Both the position numbers and the translations under genes were made by a program. Below the pieces are notes generated by a model that saw only the letters and a program-made list of their open reading frames with translations, was not told the origin of the DNA and made no database searches. 64,000 nucleotides of DNA from Streptomyces canus 299MFChir4.1 (GTDB lineage: Bacteria; Actinomycetota; Actinomycetes; Streptomycetales; Streptomycetaceae): assembly GCF_000383615.1 (NCBI RefSeq), contig NZ_KB911582.1, positions 450,573 to 514,572 on the forward strand, written 5' to 3'. This document shows, piece by piece, positions 43,054-51,685 of the stretch. Each line of letters begins with the position of its first letter. The first letter of the stretch is position 1.

Positions 43054-43641
43054 TCAGGCCTTGACGCCCCGTACCAGCAGGTCCAGCAGCGCCGTGAACT
43101 CCTCCTGCGCGCCCGGCTTCTCCCACTCCCCGGCGTAACCGGGGTCGTGGAAGCGGCCGGTGGCCTGGAAGAGGGCCCGGGCCGTGACGGCCGGGTCGGC
43201 GACGGTGAAGGTGCCCGCGTCGACGCCGTCCTGGACGACGCGGGTGAGTTGGCCGGTGAGGTCGGTGAGGTGCTCGATGACCGCACCGACGTTCTCGCCG
43301 GTCAGGACCGTGTACGTGGCGAACAGCTCCGGATCGTCGCCCGCCTTGCGGCGCTTGGCCTCGAAGAGCGCGGCGAGCCAGTCCCGCAGCCGGGCCTCCG
43401 GATCACGGTCCTGCGCGGCGATCGCGGCCAGCACGCTCGTCGTCCGGTCCAGCCACCGCTTCGTCACCGCCTCCCGCAGCGCCGCCTTGGTCCGGAAGTG
43501 CCGGTAGACGCTGCCATGGCTGACGCCGAGCGCGCGTGCCACGTCGACCACGGTGGCCTTGGCCGGGCCGTGGCGGCGCAGCACCTCCTCGGTGGCTTCG
43601 AGGATGCGCTCGGCGGTCAGAATCTGCGGAGTCGAGGACAT
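43054..43641 (-). CDS. TetR-family transcriptional regulator
   Basis: A 195-residue repressor. The helix-turn-helix is AERILEATEEVLRRHGPAKATVVDVARALGVSHGSVYRHFRTKAALREAV (about residues 9-58), followed by an alpha-helical ligand domain. ATG 43641 is chosen because the HTH starts right after it. Its 147-bp gap to the aldo-keto reductase suggests it regulates that gene or the exporter cluster around it; the long palindrome at 44815 is the best operator candidate in the neighbourhood. Confidence 0.93.
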   Translation of the reverse strand: MSSTPQILTAERILEATEEVLRRHGPAKATVVDVARALGVSHGSVYRHFRTKAALREAVTKRWLDRTTSVLAAIAAQDRDPEARLRDWLAALFEAKRRKAGDDPELFATYTVLTGENVGAVIEHLTDLTGQLTRVVQDGVDAGTFTVADPAVTARALFQATGRFHDPGYAGEWEKPGAQEEFTALLDLLVRGVKA

Positions 43642-43788
43642 GGCCCAGACCGTACCCGGGGGCGAATCAACGCTCCACCTGCTCCCACCGCACCCCCGCC
43701 CAGCCCGCACCCACGACTGACGCCGACCACGCCGGCCTCCACCGCACCGTGAACGCGCGGCATGTCCGGGCGGTACCCGGGCCGGTGC

Positions 43789-44799
43789 TCACCGCTCGCT
43801 GTCGAGCATGGCCATCAGCGGCTTCGCGTACCGCTCGCCGGCCGCCGCGTCCGCGGGTACGGCGTCCTCGATGGCGGCGAGGTCGGCGGGCTCCAGGGTC
43901 ACGTCCAGGGCGCCCAGGGCCTCGGCGAGCCGTTCGCGGGTCCTCGCGCCGACCAGCGGCACGATGTCGTCGCCCCGGGAGGCCACCCAGGCGATGGCGA
44001 TCTGCGCGACCGTGACGCCCTTCTGTTCGGCGATCTTGCGCAGCGACTCGACCAGCGCGAGGTTGTGCCGGAGGTTGTCGCCCTGGAAGCGGGGCGAGTG
44101 GGCCCGGAAGTCGTTCGCGGCGAGTGGCCGGTCGGCCGTGAGGTGGCCGGAGATCAGTCCACGGGAGAGCACTCCGTACGCGGTGACGGAGATGCCCAGT
44201 TCGCGCAGGGTGGGCAGGATCTCCCGCTCGGGGCTCCGGGATATGAGCGCGTACTCGATCTGGAGGTCGGCGATGGGGGCGGTGGCGGCGGCCCGGCGGA
44301 TGGTGTCGGCGCCGACCTCGCTGAGCCCGATGTGCCGGACCCAGCCCTTCTCGACCAGTTCGGCGATCGCGCCGACGGTCTCCTCGATCGGCACCTGCGG
44401 GTCGAGCCGGGAGGGACGGTAGACGTCGATGTGGTCGACGCCGAGGCGCTGGAGGGAGTACGCGGCGAAGTTCTTCACCGCGCCGGGGCGGCCGTCGAAG
44501 CCGGACCAGCCGCCGTCCGGGTCGCGCAGGGCGCCGAACTTCACGCTGAGCAGCGCGTTCTCGCGCAGGGCGGCCGGCGCGGTGCGCAGTGCCTCGCTGA
44601 TCAGCAGTTCGTTGTGGCCCATGCCGTAGAAGTCGCCGGTGTCCAGCAGGGTGACACCGGCCTCCAGGGCTGCGTGGAGGGTCGCGATCGACTCGGCGCG
44701 GTCCGTGTCGCCGTACATGCCGGACATGCCCATGCAGCCGAGGCCGAGGGCGGAGACCTGGGGGCCGGTGGTTCCGAGGGTTCGGGTTGGCATCGTCAT
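43789..44799 (-). CDS. Aldo/keto reductase
   Basis: A 336-residue (beta/alpha)8 NADPH reductase. Active-site Asp and Tyr lie in LLDTGDFYGMGHNE and the catalytic Lys in LSVKFGAL. The usual His (LHRxD) is replaced within HIDVYRPSRLD, as in the AKR13-type subfamily. Cofactor-binding PLVGARTRERL is near the C-terminus. ATG 44799 is picked over a longer frame; another ATG follows 6 bases later. A long palindrome (44815-44852) lies 16-53 bases upstream, so expression is strongly regulated. Substrate unknown. Confidence 0.93.
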   Translation of the reverse strand: MTMPTRTLGTTGPQVSALGLGCMGMSGMYGDTDRAESIATLHAALEAGVTLLDTGDFYGMGHNELLISEALRTAPAALRENALLSVKFGALRDPDGGWSGFDGRPGAVKNFAAYSLQRLGVDHIDVYRPSRLDPQVPIEETVGAIAELVEKGWVRHIGLSEVGADTIRRAAATAPIADLQIEYALISRSPEREILPTLRELGISVTAYGVLSRGLISGHLTADRPLAANDFRAHSPRFQGDNLRHNLALVESLRKIAEQKGVTVAQIAIAWVASRGDDIVPLVGARTRERLAEALGALDVTLEPADLAAIEDAVPADAAAGERYAKPLMAMLDSER

Positions 44800-44814
44800 G
44801 CCGTCCACCCTGCC

Positions 44815-44852
44815 ATGACAGATGACAGATTTCAATATCTGTCATCTGTCAT
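44815..44852. promoter_or_regulatory. 16-bp perfect inverted repeat operator
   Basis: ATGACAGATGACAGAT, six bases (TTCAAT), then the exact complement ATCTGTCATCTGTCAT. Each arm is two tandem ATGACAG units, so two repressor dimers could bind. It occupies the whole gap between the aldo-keto reductase start (44799) and the LysE stop (44871). It is far better than a terminator, as it has an AT-rich loop and stem; likely a TetR/MarR operator for the reductase. Confidence 0.7.
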
Positions 44853-44870
44853 TCGTCACCGGCGCATCGA

Positions 44871-45482
44871 TCACCCGTCAGTGGTGGCCAGCTTGGCCCC
44901 GAGCAGCACGAACGACCCCGCGAAACCCCGCCGCAGCCAGGCCATCACCCGCGGCCGTGCGATCACATGGCTGCGGACCGAGGCGGCGAGCACCCCGTAC
45001 CCCGCGAAGACCACGAAGGTCGCCAGCATGAAGACCCCGCTCAGGGCCAGCATCCGGGGCAGCGCCCGCGGCTCGCCCGGATCCACGAACTGCGGCAGGA
45101 AGGCGAGGAAGAAGATCGTCAGCTTCGGGTTGAGGAGGTTGATCAGCACTCCTCGGACGATCACGCGGCCCGCGGACCGGGGCGCGCCGTCCTGGTCGAC
45201 GTCGATGACCTCCTTGTCCCGCACGGTCGCCCAGGCCATGTACAGGAGGTAGGCGACCCCGGCGCACTTGACCGCCTGGAAGGCCACGGCACTGGCGTTC
45301 AGCAGCGCGGCGAGCCCGGTGACGGTGGCCAGGACGTGCGGCACGATCCCGAGGGTGCAGGCGAACGCGGCGACGACGCTCGCGCGCGGACCGCGGGAGA
45401 GACCGGCGGCGAGCGTGTAGACGACCCCGGTGCCGGGAGTGGCGACCACGACCAGGGTGGTGAGGAGAAAGGCGAGGCTCAT
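44871..45482 (-). CDS. LysE/RhtB-family exporter
   Basis: A 203-residue membrane protein, second LysE member in the window. MSLAFLLTTLVVVATPGTGVVYTLAAGLSRG is the family N-terminus and LINLLNPKLTIFFLAFLPQFVD the central signature. About six hydrophobic segments. The ATG at 45482 fits the family start. The palindrome between it and the downstream reductase separates the two transcripts. Confidence 0.92.
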   Translation of the reverse strand: MSLAFLLTTLVVVATPGTGVVYTLAAGLSRGPRASVVAAFACTLGIVPHVLATVTGLAALLNASAVAFQAVKCAGVAYLLYMAWATVRDKEVIDVDQDGAPRSAGRVIVRGVLINLLNPKLTIFFLAFLPQFVDPGEPRALPRMLALSGVFMLATFVVFAGYGVLAASVRSHVIARPRVMAWLRRGFAGSFVLLGAKLATTDG

Positions 45483-45678
45483 GCGGGCCACCCTGTCGTC
45501 GCCGTGGACCGGGATACAGGGCCAATCGCCCACCGGGCAACGGGACCAATGTCCGGTCCGCCGTTCCGTTCGACACGCTTCACAGCAGCCCGGAGAATAG
45601 AGGCTGTCGGCGTGCAGTCATCCCGGCGGCGCCTGCCGTCGGCCGCGCGGTGATCCAGCGCCGCCCAGGGAGGCCGCG

Positions 45679-46788
45679 ATGGCCGTCCGTATCGGCACGT
45701 TCAACACCGAGAACCTCTTCCGTCGTCCCTCCGTGTTCCGCCTTTCGGGCGCGACGGAGCGCAAGAACGTCCTCGACGATTTCGACACCTTGGTCGCTCT
45801 CCTGGACAAGGAGACGTACACCGACGAGGACAAGCGGAAGATCTCGGAGCTCATCCTGAAGCACCGGGCGTACAGCAGCGACCCCGAGAACCCGCCGCTG
45901 ATCTACGTCAACCAGAACCGTCCCGGGAAGAAGAGCGGGCTCTTCGACACGCCCCCTCCGGGGACAGAGCCGACAGAGCTGCCGATCCTCGCCGGCGGCC
46001 GGGGGAAGTGGGCCGGCTGGGCCGAACTCGGCCAGGACGACCTGGACATGGCCGCGGTCAGCAACACCGGGCGGGTCATCAGAGAGGTGAACGCCGAAGT
46101 CCTCCTGACGCCCGAGGTCGAGGACCGGCTCACCCTGGACCGCTTCAACGAGCAGGTTCTGGGCCTGGGCTGGCAGCCGTACCCCGTCGATCTGCTGATC
46201 GACGGCAACGACCCGCGGGGCATCGACATCGGGATCCTCAGCCGCTTCCCGGTCACATCCGTCCGTCCGCACCTCTTCGATCCGGACCCGGAAGACCCGA
46301 CGAAGCACCTGTTCAGCCGTGACTGTCCCGAGTACGAGATCCAGCTCGACCAGGAGAGCCTGGTGATCCTCGGAAACCACCTCAAGAGCAAGTTCAACGA
46401 CGACCCGGAGCTGCGCCTGCACCAGGCCGAGCGGGTCGCGGAGATCTACCGGGCCGCGCTGGAGCGCACCCCGAACGTCGTGGTCGCCGGAGACCTCAAC
46501 GACACCCCGGACAGCAAGCCGGTCGAAACGCTGCTGGACGCCGGCCTGCGCGATGTGATGAGTCACCCCTCCTACCAGGGCGACGACCACGGCACCCACG
46601 GCACCTGCAAGCGGGAACGCGACAAGCTCGACTACATCATGCTGTCGCCCGCGCTGTGGGAGAAGGTGCAGAACGTGGGCCTGGAGACGCGGGGCATCTT
46701 CGCCCACTCGAACCACTTCAACACCGTCAAGACGAAGATCGACGAGGCATCGGACCACGCCGCGCTCTACGTGGACGTGGCGATCTGA
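45679..46788 (+). CDS. Endonuclease/exonuclease/phosphatase-family hydrolase
   Basis: A 369-residue DNase-I-fold metal hydrolase. FNTENLFRRP at the N-terminus carries the metal-binding Glu/Asn, then GIDIGILSRFPV, NHLKSKFNDDPELRLHQ, VVAGDLNDTPDSKP and the terminal HSNHFNT...SDHAALYVD histidine motif. No signal peptide, so probably cytoplasmic; substrate (nucleic acid, lipid or sugar phosphate) not told by sequence. ATG with AGGGAGG upstream. A strong shared hairpin separates it from glyS. Confidence 0.88.
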   Translation: MAVRIGTFNTENLFRRPSVFRLSGATERKNVLDDFDTLVALLDKETYTDEDKRKISELILKHRAYSSDPENPPLIYVNQNRPGKKSGLFDTPPPGTEPTELPILAGGRGKWAGWAELGQDDLDMAAVSNTGRVIREVNAEVLLTPEVEDRLTLDRFNEQVLGLGWQPYPVDLLIDGNDPRGIDIGILSRFPVTSVRPHLFDPDPEDPTKHLFSRDCPEYEIQLDQESLVILGNHLKSKFNDDPELRLHQAERVAEIYRAALERTPNVVVAGDLNDTPDSKPVETLLDAGLRDVMSHPSYQGDDHGTHGTCKRERDKLDYIMLSPALWEKVQNVGLETRGIFAHSNHFNTVKTKIDEASDHAALYVDVAI

Positions 46789-46795
46789 CGAAAAC

Positions 46796-46834
46796 GCCCG
46801 CCCTCCGGCCGACAGGGTCGGCCGGAGGGCGGGC
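46796..46834. terminator. 18-bp bidirectional terminator between phosphoesterase gene and glyS
   Basis: Perfect 18-bp stem (46796-46813 with 46817-46834), AGG loop. On the minus strand it is followed by CGTTTT, so it is the best-formed terminator for glyS. Confidence 0.88.
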
Positions 46835-46851
46835 CTGGAGCGAGGCGGACG

Positions 46852-48234
46852 TCAGCAGCCGAGCAGGCGCCCGGCCAGGTACCCCTCGATCTGGTCGAGG
46901 GAGACGCGCTCCTGCTTCATGGAGTCGCGCTCGCGGACCGTCACCGCGTTGTCGTCGAGGGTGTCGAAGTCGACCGTCACGCAGTACGGCGTGCCGATCT
47001 CGTCCTGACGCCGGTAACGGCGGCCGATCGCGCCGGCGTCGTCGAACTCGATGTTCCAGTTCTGGCGCAGCGCCTGGGCGAGGCCCTTGGCCTTCGGGGA
47101 CAGCTCGGCGTTGCGGGACAGCGGCAGGACCGCGACCTTCACCGGGGCGAGGCGGTGGTCGAGGCGCAGCACCGTGCGCTTCTCCAGCTTGCCCTTGGCG
47201 TTGGGCGCCTCGTCCTCGATGTAGGCGTCGAGCAGGAACGCCAGCATCGCGCGGCCGACACCGGCCGCGGGCTCGATGACGTACGGCGTCCAGCGCTCGC
47301 CGGCCTCCTGGTCGTAGAAGAAGAGGTCCTGGCCGGAGGCCTTGGAGTGGGCGGTGAGGTCGTAGTCGGTGCGGTTGGCCACACCCTCCAGCTCACCCCA
47401 CTCGTTGCCGCCGAACTGGAAGCGGTACTCGATGTCGGCGGTGCGCTTGGAGTAGTGGGAGAGCTTCTCCGCCGGGTGGTCGTACCAGCGCATGTTCTCC
47501 TCGCGGAGACCGAGGCCGGTGTACCAGTTCCAGCGCTGCTCCATCCAGTACTCCTGCCACTTCTCGTCCTCGCCCGGCTTGACGAAGAACTCCATCTCCA
47601 TCTGCTCGAACTCGCGGGTGCGGAAGATGAAGTTGCCGGGCGTGATCTCGTTGCGGAAGGACTTGCCCATCTGCGCGATGCCGAACGGCGGCTTCTTGCG
47701 CGAAGCGACCTGCACCTGGGCGAAGTTGGTGAAGATTCCCTGCGCGGTCTCGGGACGCAGGTAGGCCACGGAGCCGGAGTCCTGGGTCGGGCCGAGGTGG
47801 GTGGAGAGCAGACCCGAGAACTGCTTGGGCTCGGTGAACTGGCCCTTGTTGCCGCAGTTGGGGCAGTTCACGTCGGCGAGGCCGTGCTCCGGGGCGTGCC
47901 CCTTCTTGGCCTCGTAGGCCTCCTCCAGGTGGTCCGCGCGGAACCGCTTGTGGCAGGAGGTGCACTCGGTCAGCGGGTCGGTGAAGGTGGCCACGTGACC
48001 GGAGGCGACCCAGACCTCGGGGGCCAGGATCACGGACGAGTCGAGACCGACCACGTCCTCGCGGGACGTCACCATGTAACGCCACCACTGACGCTTCAGG
48101 TTCTCCTTGAGCTCGACACCCAGCGGTCCGTAGTCCCAGGCGGCCTTCTGGCCTCCGTAGATCTCACTACAGGGGAAAACGAAGCCCCGGCGCTTGCTCA
48201 GGCTGACGATGGTGTCGATCTTGTCGGCGGCCAC
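46852..48234 (-). CDS. glyS: Glycyl-tRNA synthetase (homodimeric, class II)
   Basis: Charges tRNA-Gly. The 460-residue alpha2 form. Class II motif 2 and 3 regions: [25 protein letters not shown] and [22 protein letters not shown] zinc-binding insertion is visible: [12 protein letters not shown] and CPNCGNKG. The anticodon-binding domain closes the protein ([23 protein letters not shown]). The GTG at 48234 ([18 protein letters not shown]) is the conserved start; upstream in-frame codons lack homology. Divergent from the zinc operon. Confidence 0.97.
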   Translation of the reverse strand: MAADKIDTIVSLSKRRGFVFPCSEIYGGQKAAWDYGPLGVELKENLKRQWWRYMVTSREDVVGLDSSVILAPEVWVASGHVATFTDPLTECTSCHKRFRADHLEEAYEAKKGHAPEHGLADVNCPNCGNKGQFTEPKQFSGLLSTHLGPTQDSGSVAYLRPETAQGIFTNFAQVQVASRKKPPFGIAQMGKSFRNEITPGNFIFRTREFEQMEMEFFVKPGEDEKWQEYWMEQRWNWYTGLGLREENMRWYDHPAEKLSHYSKRTADIEYRFQFGGNEWGELEGVANRTDYDLTAHSKASGQDLFFYDQEAGERWTPYVIEPAAGVGRAMLAFLLDAYIEDEAPNAKGKLEKRTVLRLDHRLAPVKVAVLPLSRNAELSPKAKGLAQALRQNWNIEFDDAGAIGRRYRRQDEIGTPYCVTVDFDTLDDNAVTVRERDSMKQERVSLDQIEGYLAGRLLGC

Positions 48235-48382
48235 GGTGCTCTCTTCATGACGAATGGACATTGGGGAGGGGCGGCGCGAAGCGCCTCGGTGGGGGGTGGT
48301 GGTCGGGAGGCGGGCGGGCGAATGCCTCAGGTTACCGGCGCTGCCACCCCCGGTATCAAATCGGTTCGGGACCCGGACTTTG

Positions 48383-48422
48383 TTGACAACGGTTTCCATA
48401 TTTGATGAAAATGACTGTCATG
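48383..48422 (+). promoter_or_regulatory. znu promoter with Zur box over the -10 and start codon
   Basis: TTGACA (48383-48388), 18-bp spacer, GAAAAT (48407-48412) as -10. A Zur-box-like palindrome TGAAAATGACTGTCA occupies 48406-48420 (Streptomyces Zur consensus is close to TGaaAatgatTttCA), so bound Zn-Zur would block the promoter. Start of transcription should fall at or next to the ATG 48420, which suggests a leaderless mRNA. Confidence 0.75.
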
Positions 48423-49370
48423 AACGTACGACGACGCCTCATACCCCTGGTCGCCGCCGCAGGCGCCCTCTCCGCCCTCTCCGCGTGCTCCACCGACAGC
48501 GCCGCCGCGGGGGACACCGGCAAGTTCGACGTCGTCGCGTCCTTCTACCCGATGGCCTTCCTCGCCGAGCAGATAGGCGGGGACCAGGTGCACGTCACCA
48601 GCCTGACCGAGCCCGGCCAGGAGCCGCACGACCTGGAGATCAGCGCCAAGCAGACCGCGCAGCTCCAGGAGTCCGACGCGGTGCTCTACCTCAAGAACCT
48701 CCAGCCCTCCGTGGACGACGCGGTGAACCAGTCCGAGATCAAGACCAAGATCGACGCCTCGTCCCTCACCTCGCTGGAGAAGCACGGCAACGAGGTCGGC
48801 GGCCACGCTGCCGAGCACGACGACGACGCACACGGCGAGGAAGCCGGCGGCGAGGACCCCCACATCTGGCTCGACCCGGTGAAGTACGCGGAGGTCGCCA
48901 AGGGCGTCGGCACCGCCTTCGAGAAGGCCGACCCGGACCACGCGGCCACCTACAAGGCCAACACGGCGGCCCTGGTGAAGAAGCTCGACGCCCTGAACAC
49001 GAAGTTCGAGAACGGTCTGAAGAACACCGACACCAAGGTCTTCATCACCACCCACGCCGCCTTCGGCTACCTCGCCGAGCGCTACGGCCTCACCGAGGAG
49101 GCCATCAACGGTCTCGACCCCGAGTCGGAGCCGAGCGCCGACCGCGTCAAGGACCTTGAGAGGATGGCGAAGGCCGACGGCGTCACGACCGTGTTCTACG
49201 AGACGCTCGTCAGCGACAAGACCGCGAAGACCATCGCCTCCGACGCCGGGCTGAAGACGGACGTCCTCGACCCGATCGAGGGCATCACCGCCAAGTCCCG
49301 CGGCAAGGACTACTTCTCGGTCCAGGAAGCCAACCTGAAGGCGCTGCAGGGCGCCCTGGGAGCGAAATGA
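48420..49370 (+). CDS. znuA: Zinc ABC transporter, substrate-binding lipoprotein
   Basis: Captures Zn2+ outside the cell for the ZnuBC importer. 316 residues: type II signal peptide with lipobox LSAC (C23), then the cluster A-I binding fold (FDVVASFYPMAFLAEQIGG). A His/Asp/Glu-rich loop (HGNEVGGHAAEHDDDAHGEEAGGEDPH region, about residues 120-145) and the HAAFGYLAERYGL histidine are zinc-loop features. The ATG at 48420 gives a standard lipoprotein signal; an ATG 18 bases upstream lies inside the Zur box and is unlikely to be used. Confidence 0.93.
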   Translation: MNVRRRLIPLVAAAGALSALSACSTDSAAAGDTGKFDVVASFYPMAFLAEQIGGDQVHVTSLTEPGQEPHDLEISAKQTAQLQESDAVLYLKNLQPSVDDAVNQSEIKTKIDASSLTSLEKHGNEVGGHAAEHDDDAHGEEAGGEDPHIWLDPVKYAEVAKGVGTAFEKADPDHAATYKANTAALVKKLDALNTKFENGLKNTDTKVFITTHAAFGYLAERYGLTEEAINGLDPESEPSADRVKDLERMAKADGVTTVFYETLVSDKTAKTIASDAGLKTDVLDPIEGITAKSRGKDYFSVQEANLKALQGALGAK

Positions 49371-49384
49371 CACCGGAGGACGGC

Positions 49385-50149
49385 ATGAGCGAGTCCGTCA
49401 TCACGCTGCGCGGAGTCCGCGCCGACCTGGGCTCGCGGCCCGTTCTGCGCGGCATCGACCTCACCGTGCACCGCGGTGAGGTCGTCGCGCTGCTCGGCGC
49501 CAACGGCTCCGGCAAGTCCACCGCGATCCGCACGATCATCGGCCAAGTGCCCGTGTCCGCCGGGCAGATCGAGCTCTTCGGCACCCCGCGCGGGCGCTTC
49601 CGGGACTGGGCGCGGGTCGGGTACGTCCCGCAGCGCACCACCGCCGCGGGCGGCGTCCCCGCGACCGTCACCGAGATCGTCTCCTCGGGCCGGCTTTCCC
49701 GCGCCCGCTTCGGCATGCTCCGCAAGGCCGACCACGAGGCCGTACGCCGGGCCCTGGAGCTGGTCGGCATGGCGGACCGGGCCAAGGACTCCGTGAACGC
49801 CCTCTCCGGCGGCCAGCACCAGCGGGTGCTGATCGCCCGCGCACTCGCCGCCGAACCCGAACTCCTGATCATGGACGAGCCGATGGCGGGCGTGGACCTG
49901 GCCAGCCAGGAGGTGCTGGCGCGGACCCTGAAGGACCAGGTGGCCCAGGGCACCACGGTCCTGCTCGTGCTGCACGAACTGGGCCCGCTGGAGCCCCTGA
50001 TCGACCGGGCGGTCGTCCTGCGTGACGGCTGTGTCCAGCACGACGGTCCTCCCCCGCGCGCGGTCGGCCAGCACGCCCTGCCGGGACACGACCACGTCCA
50101 CCCCCACTCCCCCGACCACGAGCCGATGCGCACAGGACTGCTGAGCTGA
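49385..50149 (+). CDS. znuC: Zinc ABC transporter, ATP-binding protein
   Basis: A 254-residue ABC ATPase powering zinc import. Walker A GANGSGKST (residues 38-46), Q-loop in YVPQRT, signature LSGGQHQRV near 140, Walker B LLIMDEP near 158, switch His in LVLHELG. The C-terminus is rich in His and Pro (HDHVHPHSPDHEP), a likely zinc-binding tail. ATG at 49385 has CGGAGGA upstream. Its stop overlaps the permease start by ATGA. Confidence 0.94.
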   Translation: MSESVITLRGVRADLGSRPVLRGIDLTVHRGEVVALLGANGSGKSTAIRTIIGQVPVSAGQIELFGTPRGRFRDWARVGYVPQRTTAAGGVPATVTEIVSSGRLSRARFGMLRKADHEAVRRALELVGMADRAKDSVNALSGGQHQRVLIARALAAEPELLIMDEPMAGVDLASQEVLARTLKDQVAQGTTVLLVLHELGPLEPLIDRAVVLRDGCVQHDGPPPRAVGQHALPGHDHVHPHSPDHEPMRTGLLS

Positions 50150-51051
50150 TGGACTTCCTCGACTACGCCTTCATGCAGCGGGCCCTGCTCGCCGCCGTCC
50201 TGGTCGGCATCACCGCCCCCGCCGTCGGCATCTACCTCGTCCAGCGCCGCCAGGCCCTCATGGGCGACGGAATCGGCCATGTGGCGTTGACCGGCGTCGG
50301 CCTCGGCTTCCTGCTCTCCTGGTCGCCGGTGTGGATGGCCACCCTCGTCTCGGTTCTCGGCGCGGTCCTCATGGAGCTGATCCGCTGGTACGGCAAGACG
50401 CGGGGGGACATCGCCCTCGCGATGCTCTTCTACGGCGGTATGGCCGGCGGCGTGCTGCTCATCAACCTCGCGCCCGGCGGCTCCAACGCCAACCTGACGT
50501 CGTACCTGTTCGGCTCCCTGTCGACAGTGAGCCAGTCCGACGTGACCGCGATCTGCGTGCTGGCCGCGTTCGTGGTACTCGTCACCCTCGGCCTGCGCCG
50601 GCAGCTCTTCGCGGTCAGCCAGGACGAGGAGTTCGCGCGGGTCACCGGTCTCCCGGTGCGCGCGCTCAACCTGCTGACCGCGGTCACGGCCGCCGTGACG
50701 GTGACCGTGGCGATGCGCGTGGTCGGACTGCTGCTGGTCAGCGCGCTGATGGTGGTGCCGGTGGCGGCGGCGCAGCAGCTCACCCGGAGCTTCGCGGCCA
50801 CCTTCGCGATCGCGGTGGCGATCGGCGTGACGGTGACGACCGGCGGCACCGTGACCTCGTACTACCAGGACGTGCCGCCCGGTGCGACGATCGTGCTGCT
50901 GACCATCGGGGCGTTCATCGTGCTGACGGGGCTGGCCACCCCACTGGCCAGGCGACGGGCCCGGGCGGCCGCCGCCGCGCAACCCGCCCCGGACCCCGCC
51001 GAGTGCGCGATTCCGGCCAGTCGGCAGGCGGACGGCCCGGTCGGCGTCTGA
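50149..51051 (+). CDS. znuB: Zinc ABC transporter, permease
   Basis: A 300-residue inner-membrane permease of the ABC-3 type with about eight hydrophobic segments. Family motifs: QRRQALMGDGIGHVALTGVGLGF, a central GGSNANLTSYLFGSL, and SVALRVVGLL-like VTVAMRVVGLLLVSALMVVPVAAAQQL. The C-terminal tail is cytoplasmic and basic. Translation is coupled to znuC. Confidence 0.94.
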   Translation: MDFLDYAFMQRALLAAVLVGITAPAVGIYLVQRRQALMGDGIGHVALTGVGLGFLLSWSPVWMATLVSVLGAVLMELIRWYGKTRGDIALAMLFYGGMAGGVLLINLAPGGSNANLTSYLFGSLSTVSQSDVTAICVLAAFVVLVTLGLRRQLFAVSQDEEFARVTGLPVRALNLLTAVTAAVTVTVAMRVVGLLLVSALMVVPVAAAQQLTRSFAATFAIAVAIGVTVTTGGTVTSYYQDVPPGATIVLLTIGAFIVLTGLATPLARRRARAAAAAQPAPDPAECAIPASRQADGPVGV

Positions 51052-51109
51052 CCCGGCACAGGCCGGGCTGGCACAATGGCCCGGCAGGCGCCGAACGAAG
51101 GAGGAACCC

Positions 51110-51526
51110 GTGACGACCGCAGGACCGCCCGTGAAGGGCCGCGCGACCCGGCAGCGGGCCGCCGTGGCGGCGGCCCTCGACGAGGTCGACGAGTTCCGCA
51201 GCGCCCAGGAACTGCACGACATGCTCAAGCACAAGGGCGACGCCGTCGGTCTGACCACGGTCTACCGCACCCTCCAGAACCTCGCCGACGCGGGCGAGGT
51301 CGACGTCCTGCGCACCTCCGACGGCGAGTCCGTGTACCGCCGCTGCTCCACCGGCGACCACCATCACCACCTGGTCTGCCGGGTCTGCGGCAAGGCCGTG
51401 GAGGTCGAGGGCCCGGCCGTCGAGAAGTGGGCCGACGCGATCGCCGCCGAGCACGGATACGTCAACGTGGCGCACACCGTGGAGATCTTCGGCACCTGCG
51501 CGGACTGCGCGGCAGCCCAGGCCTGA
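51110..51526 (+). CDS. zur: Zinc uptake regulator Zur (Fur family)
   Basis: Zn-dependent repressor of 138 residues. The winged helix is AAVAAALDEVDEFRSAQELHDMLKHKG...VGLTTVYRTLQNLADAGEVD; the regulatory zinc-binding DHHHHLVCRVCGKAVEV follows near residue 83-100 and a second structural CADC ends the chain. GTG with AAGGAGG upstream. Being last in znuACB-zur under a Zur box makes it autoregulated. Confidence 0.96.
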   Translation: MTTAGPPVKGRATRQRAAVAAALDEVDEFRSAQELHDMLKHKGDAVGLTTVYRTLQNLADAGEVDVLRTSDGESVYRRCSTGDHHHHLVCRVCGKAVEVEGPAVEKWADAIAAEHGYVNVAHTVEIFGTCADCAAAQA

Positions 51527-51547
51527 CACCCACAAGGAACACACAGC

Positions 51548-51573
51548 GGAGCCGAGGGATAACCCTTGGCTCC
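51548..51573 (+). terminator. Terminator of the znu-zur operon
   Basis: 11-bp stem (51548-51558 with 51563-51573, one G-T pair), ATAA loop, then TTCTCCTTT. It lies 22 bases after the zur stop. Confidence 0.8.
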
Positions 51574-51685
51574 TTCTCCTTTGCATGACATGGCCCGAAC
51601 AACGTGCCACGCTCCCTCCAGCTCTGACGCAGTCCCCGCACGGCACCTCCACCCCGTCGTCGCAGTAGGAGCAGTAGGAGTACGA

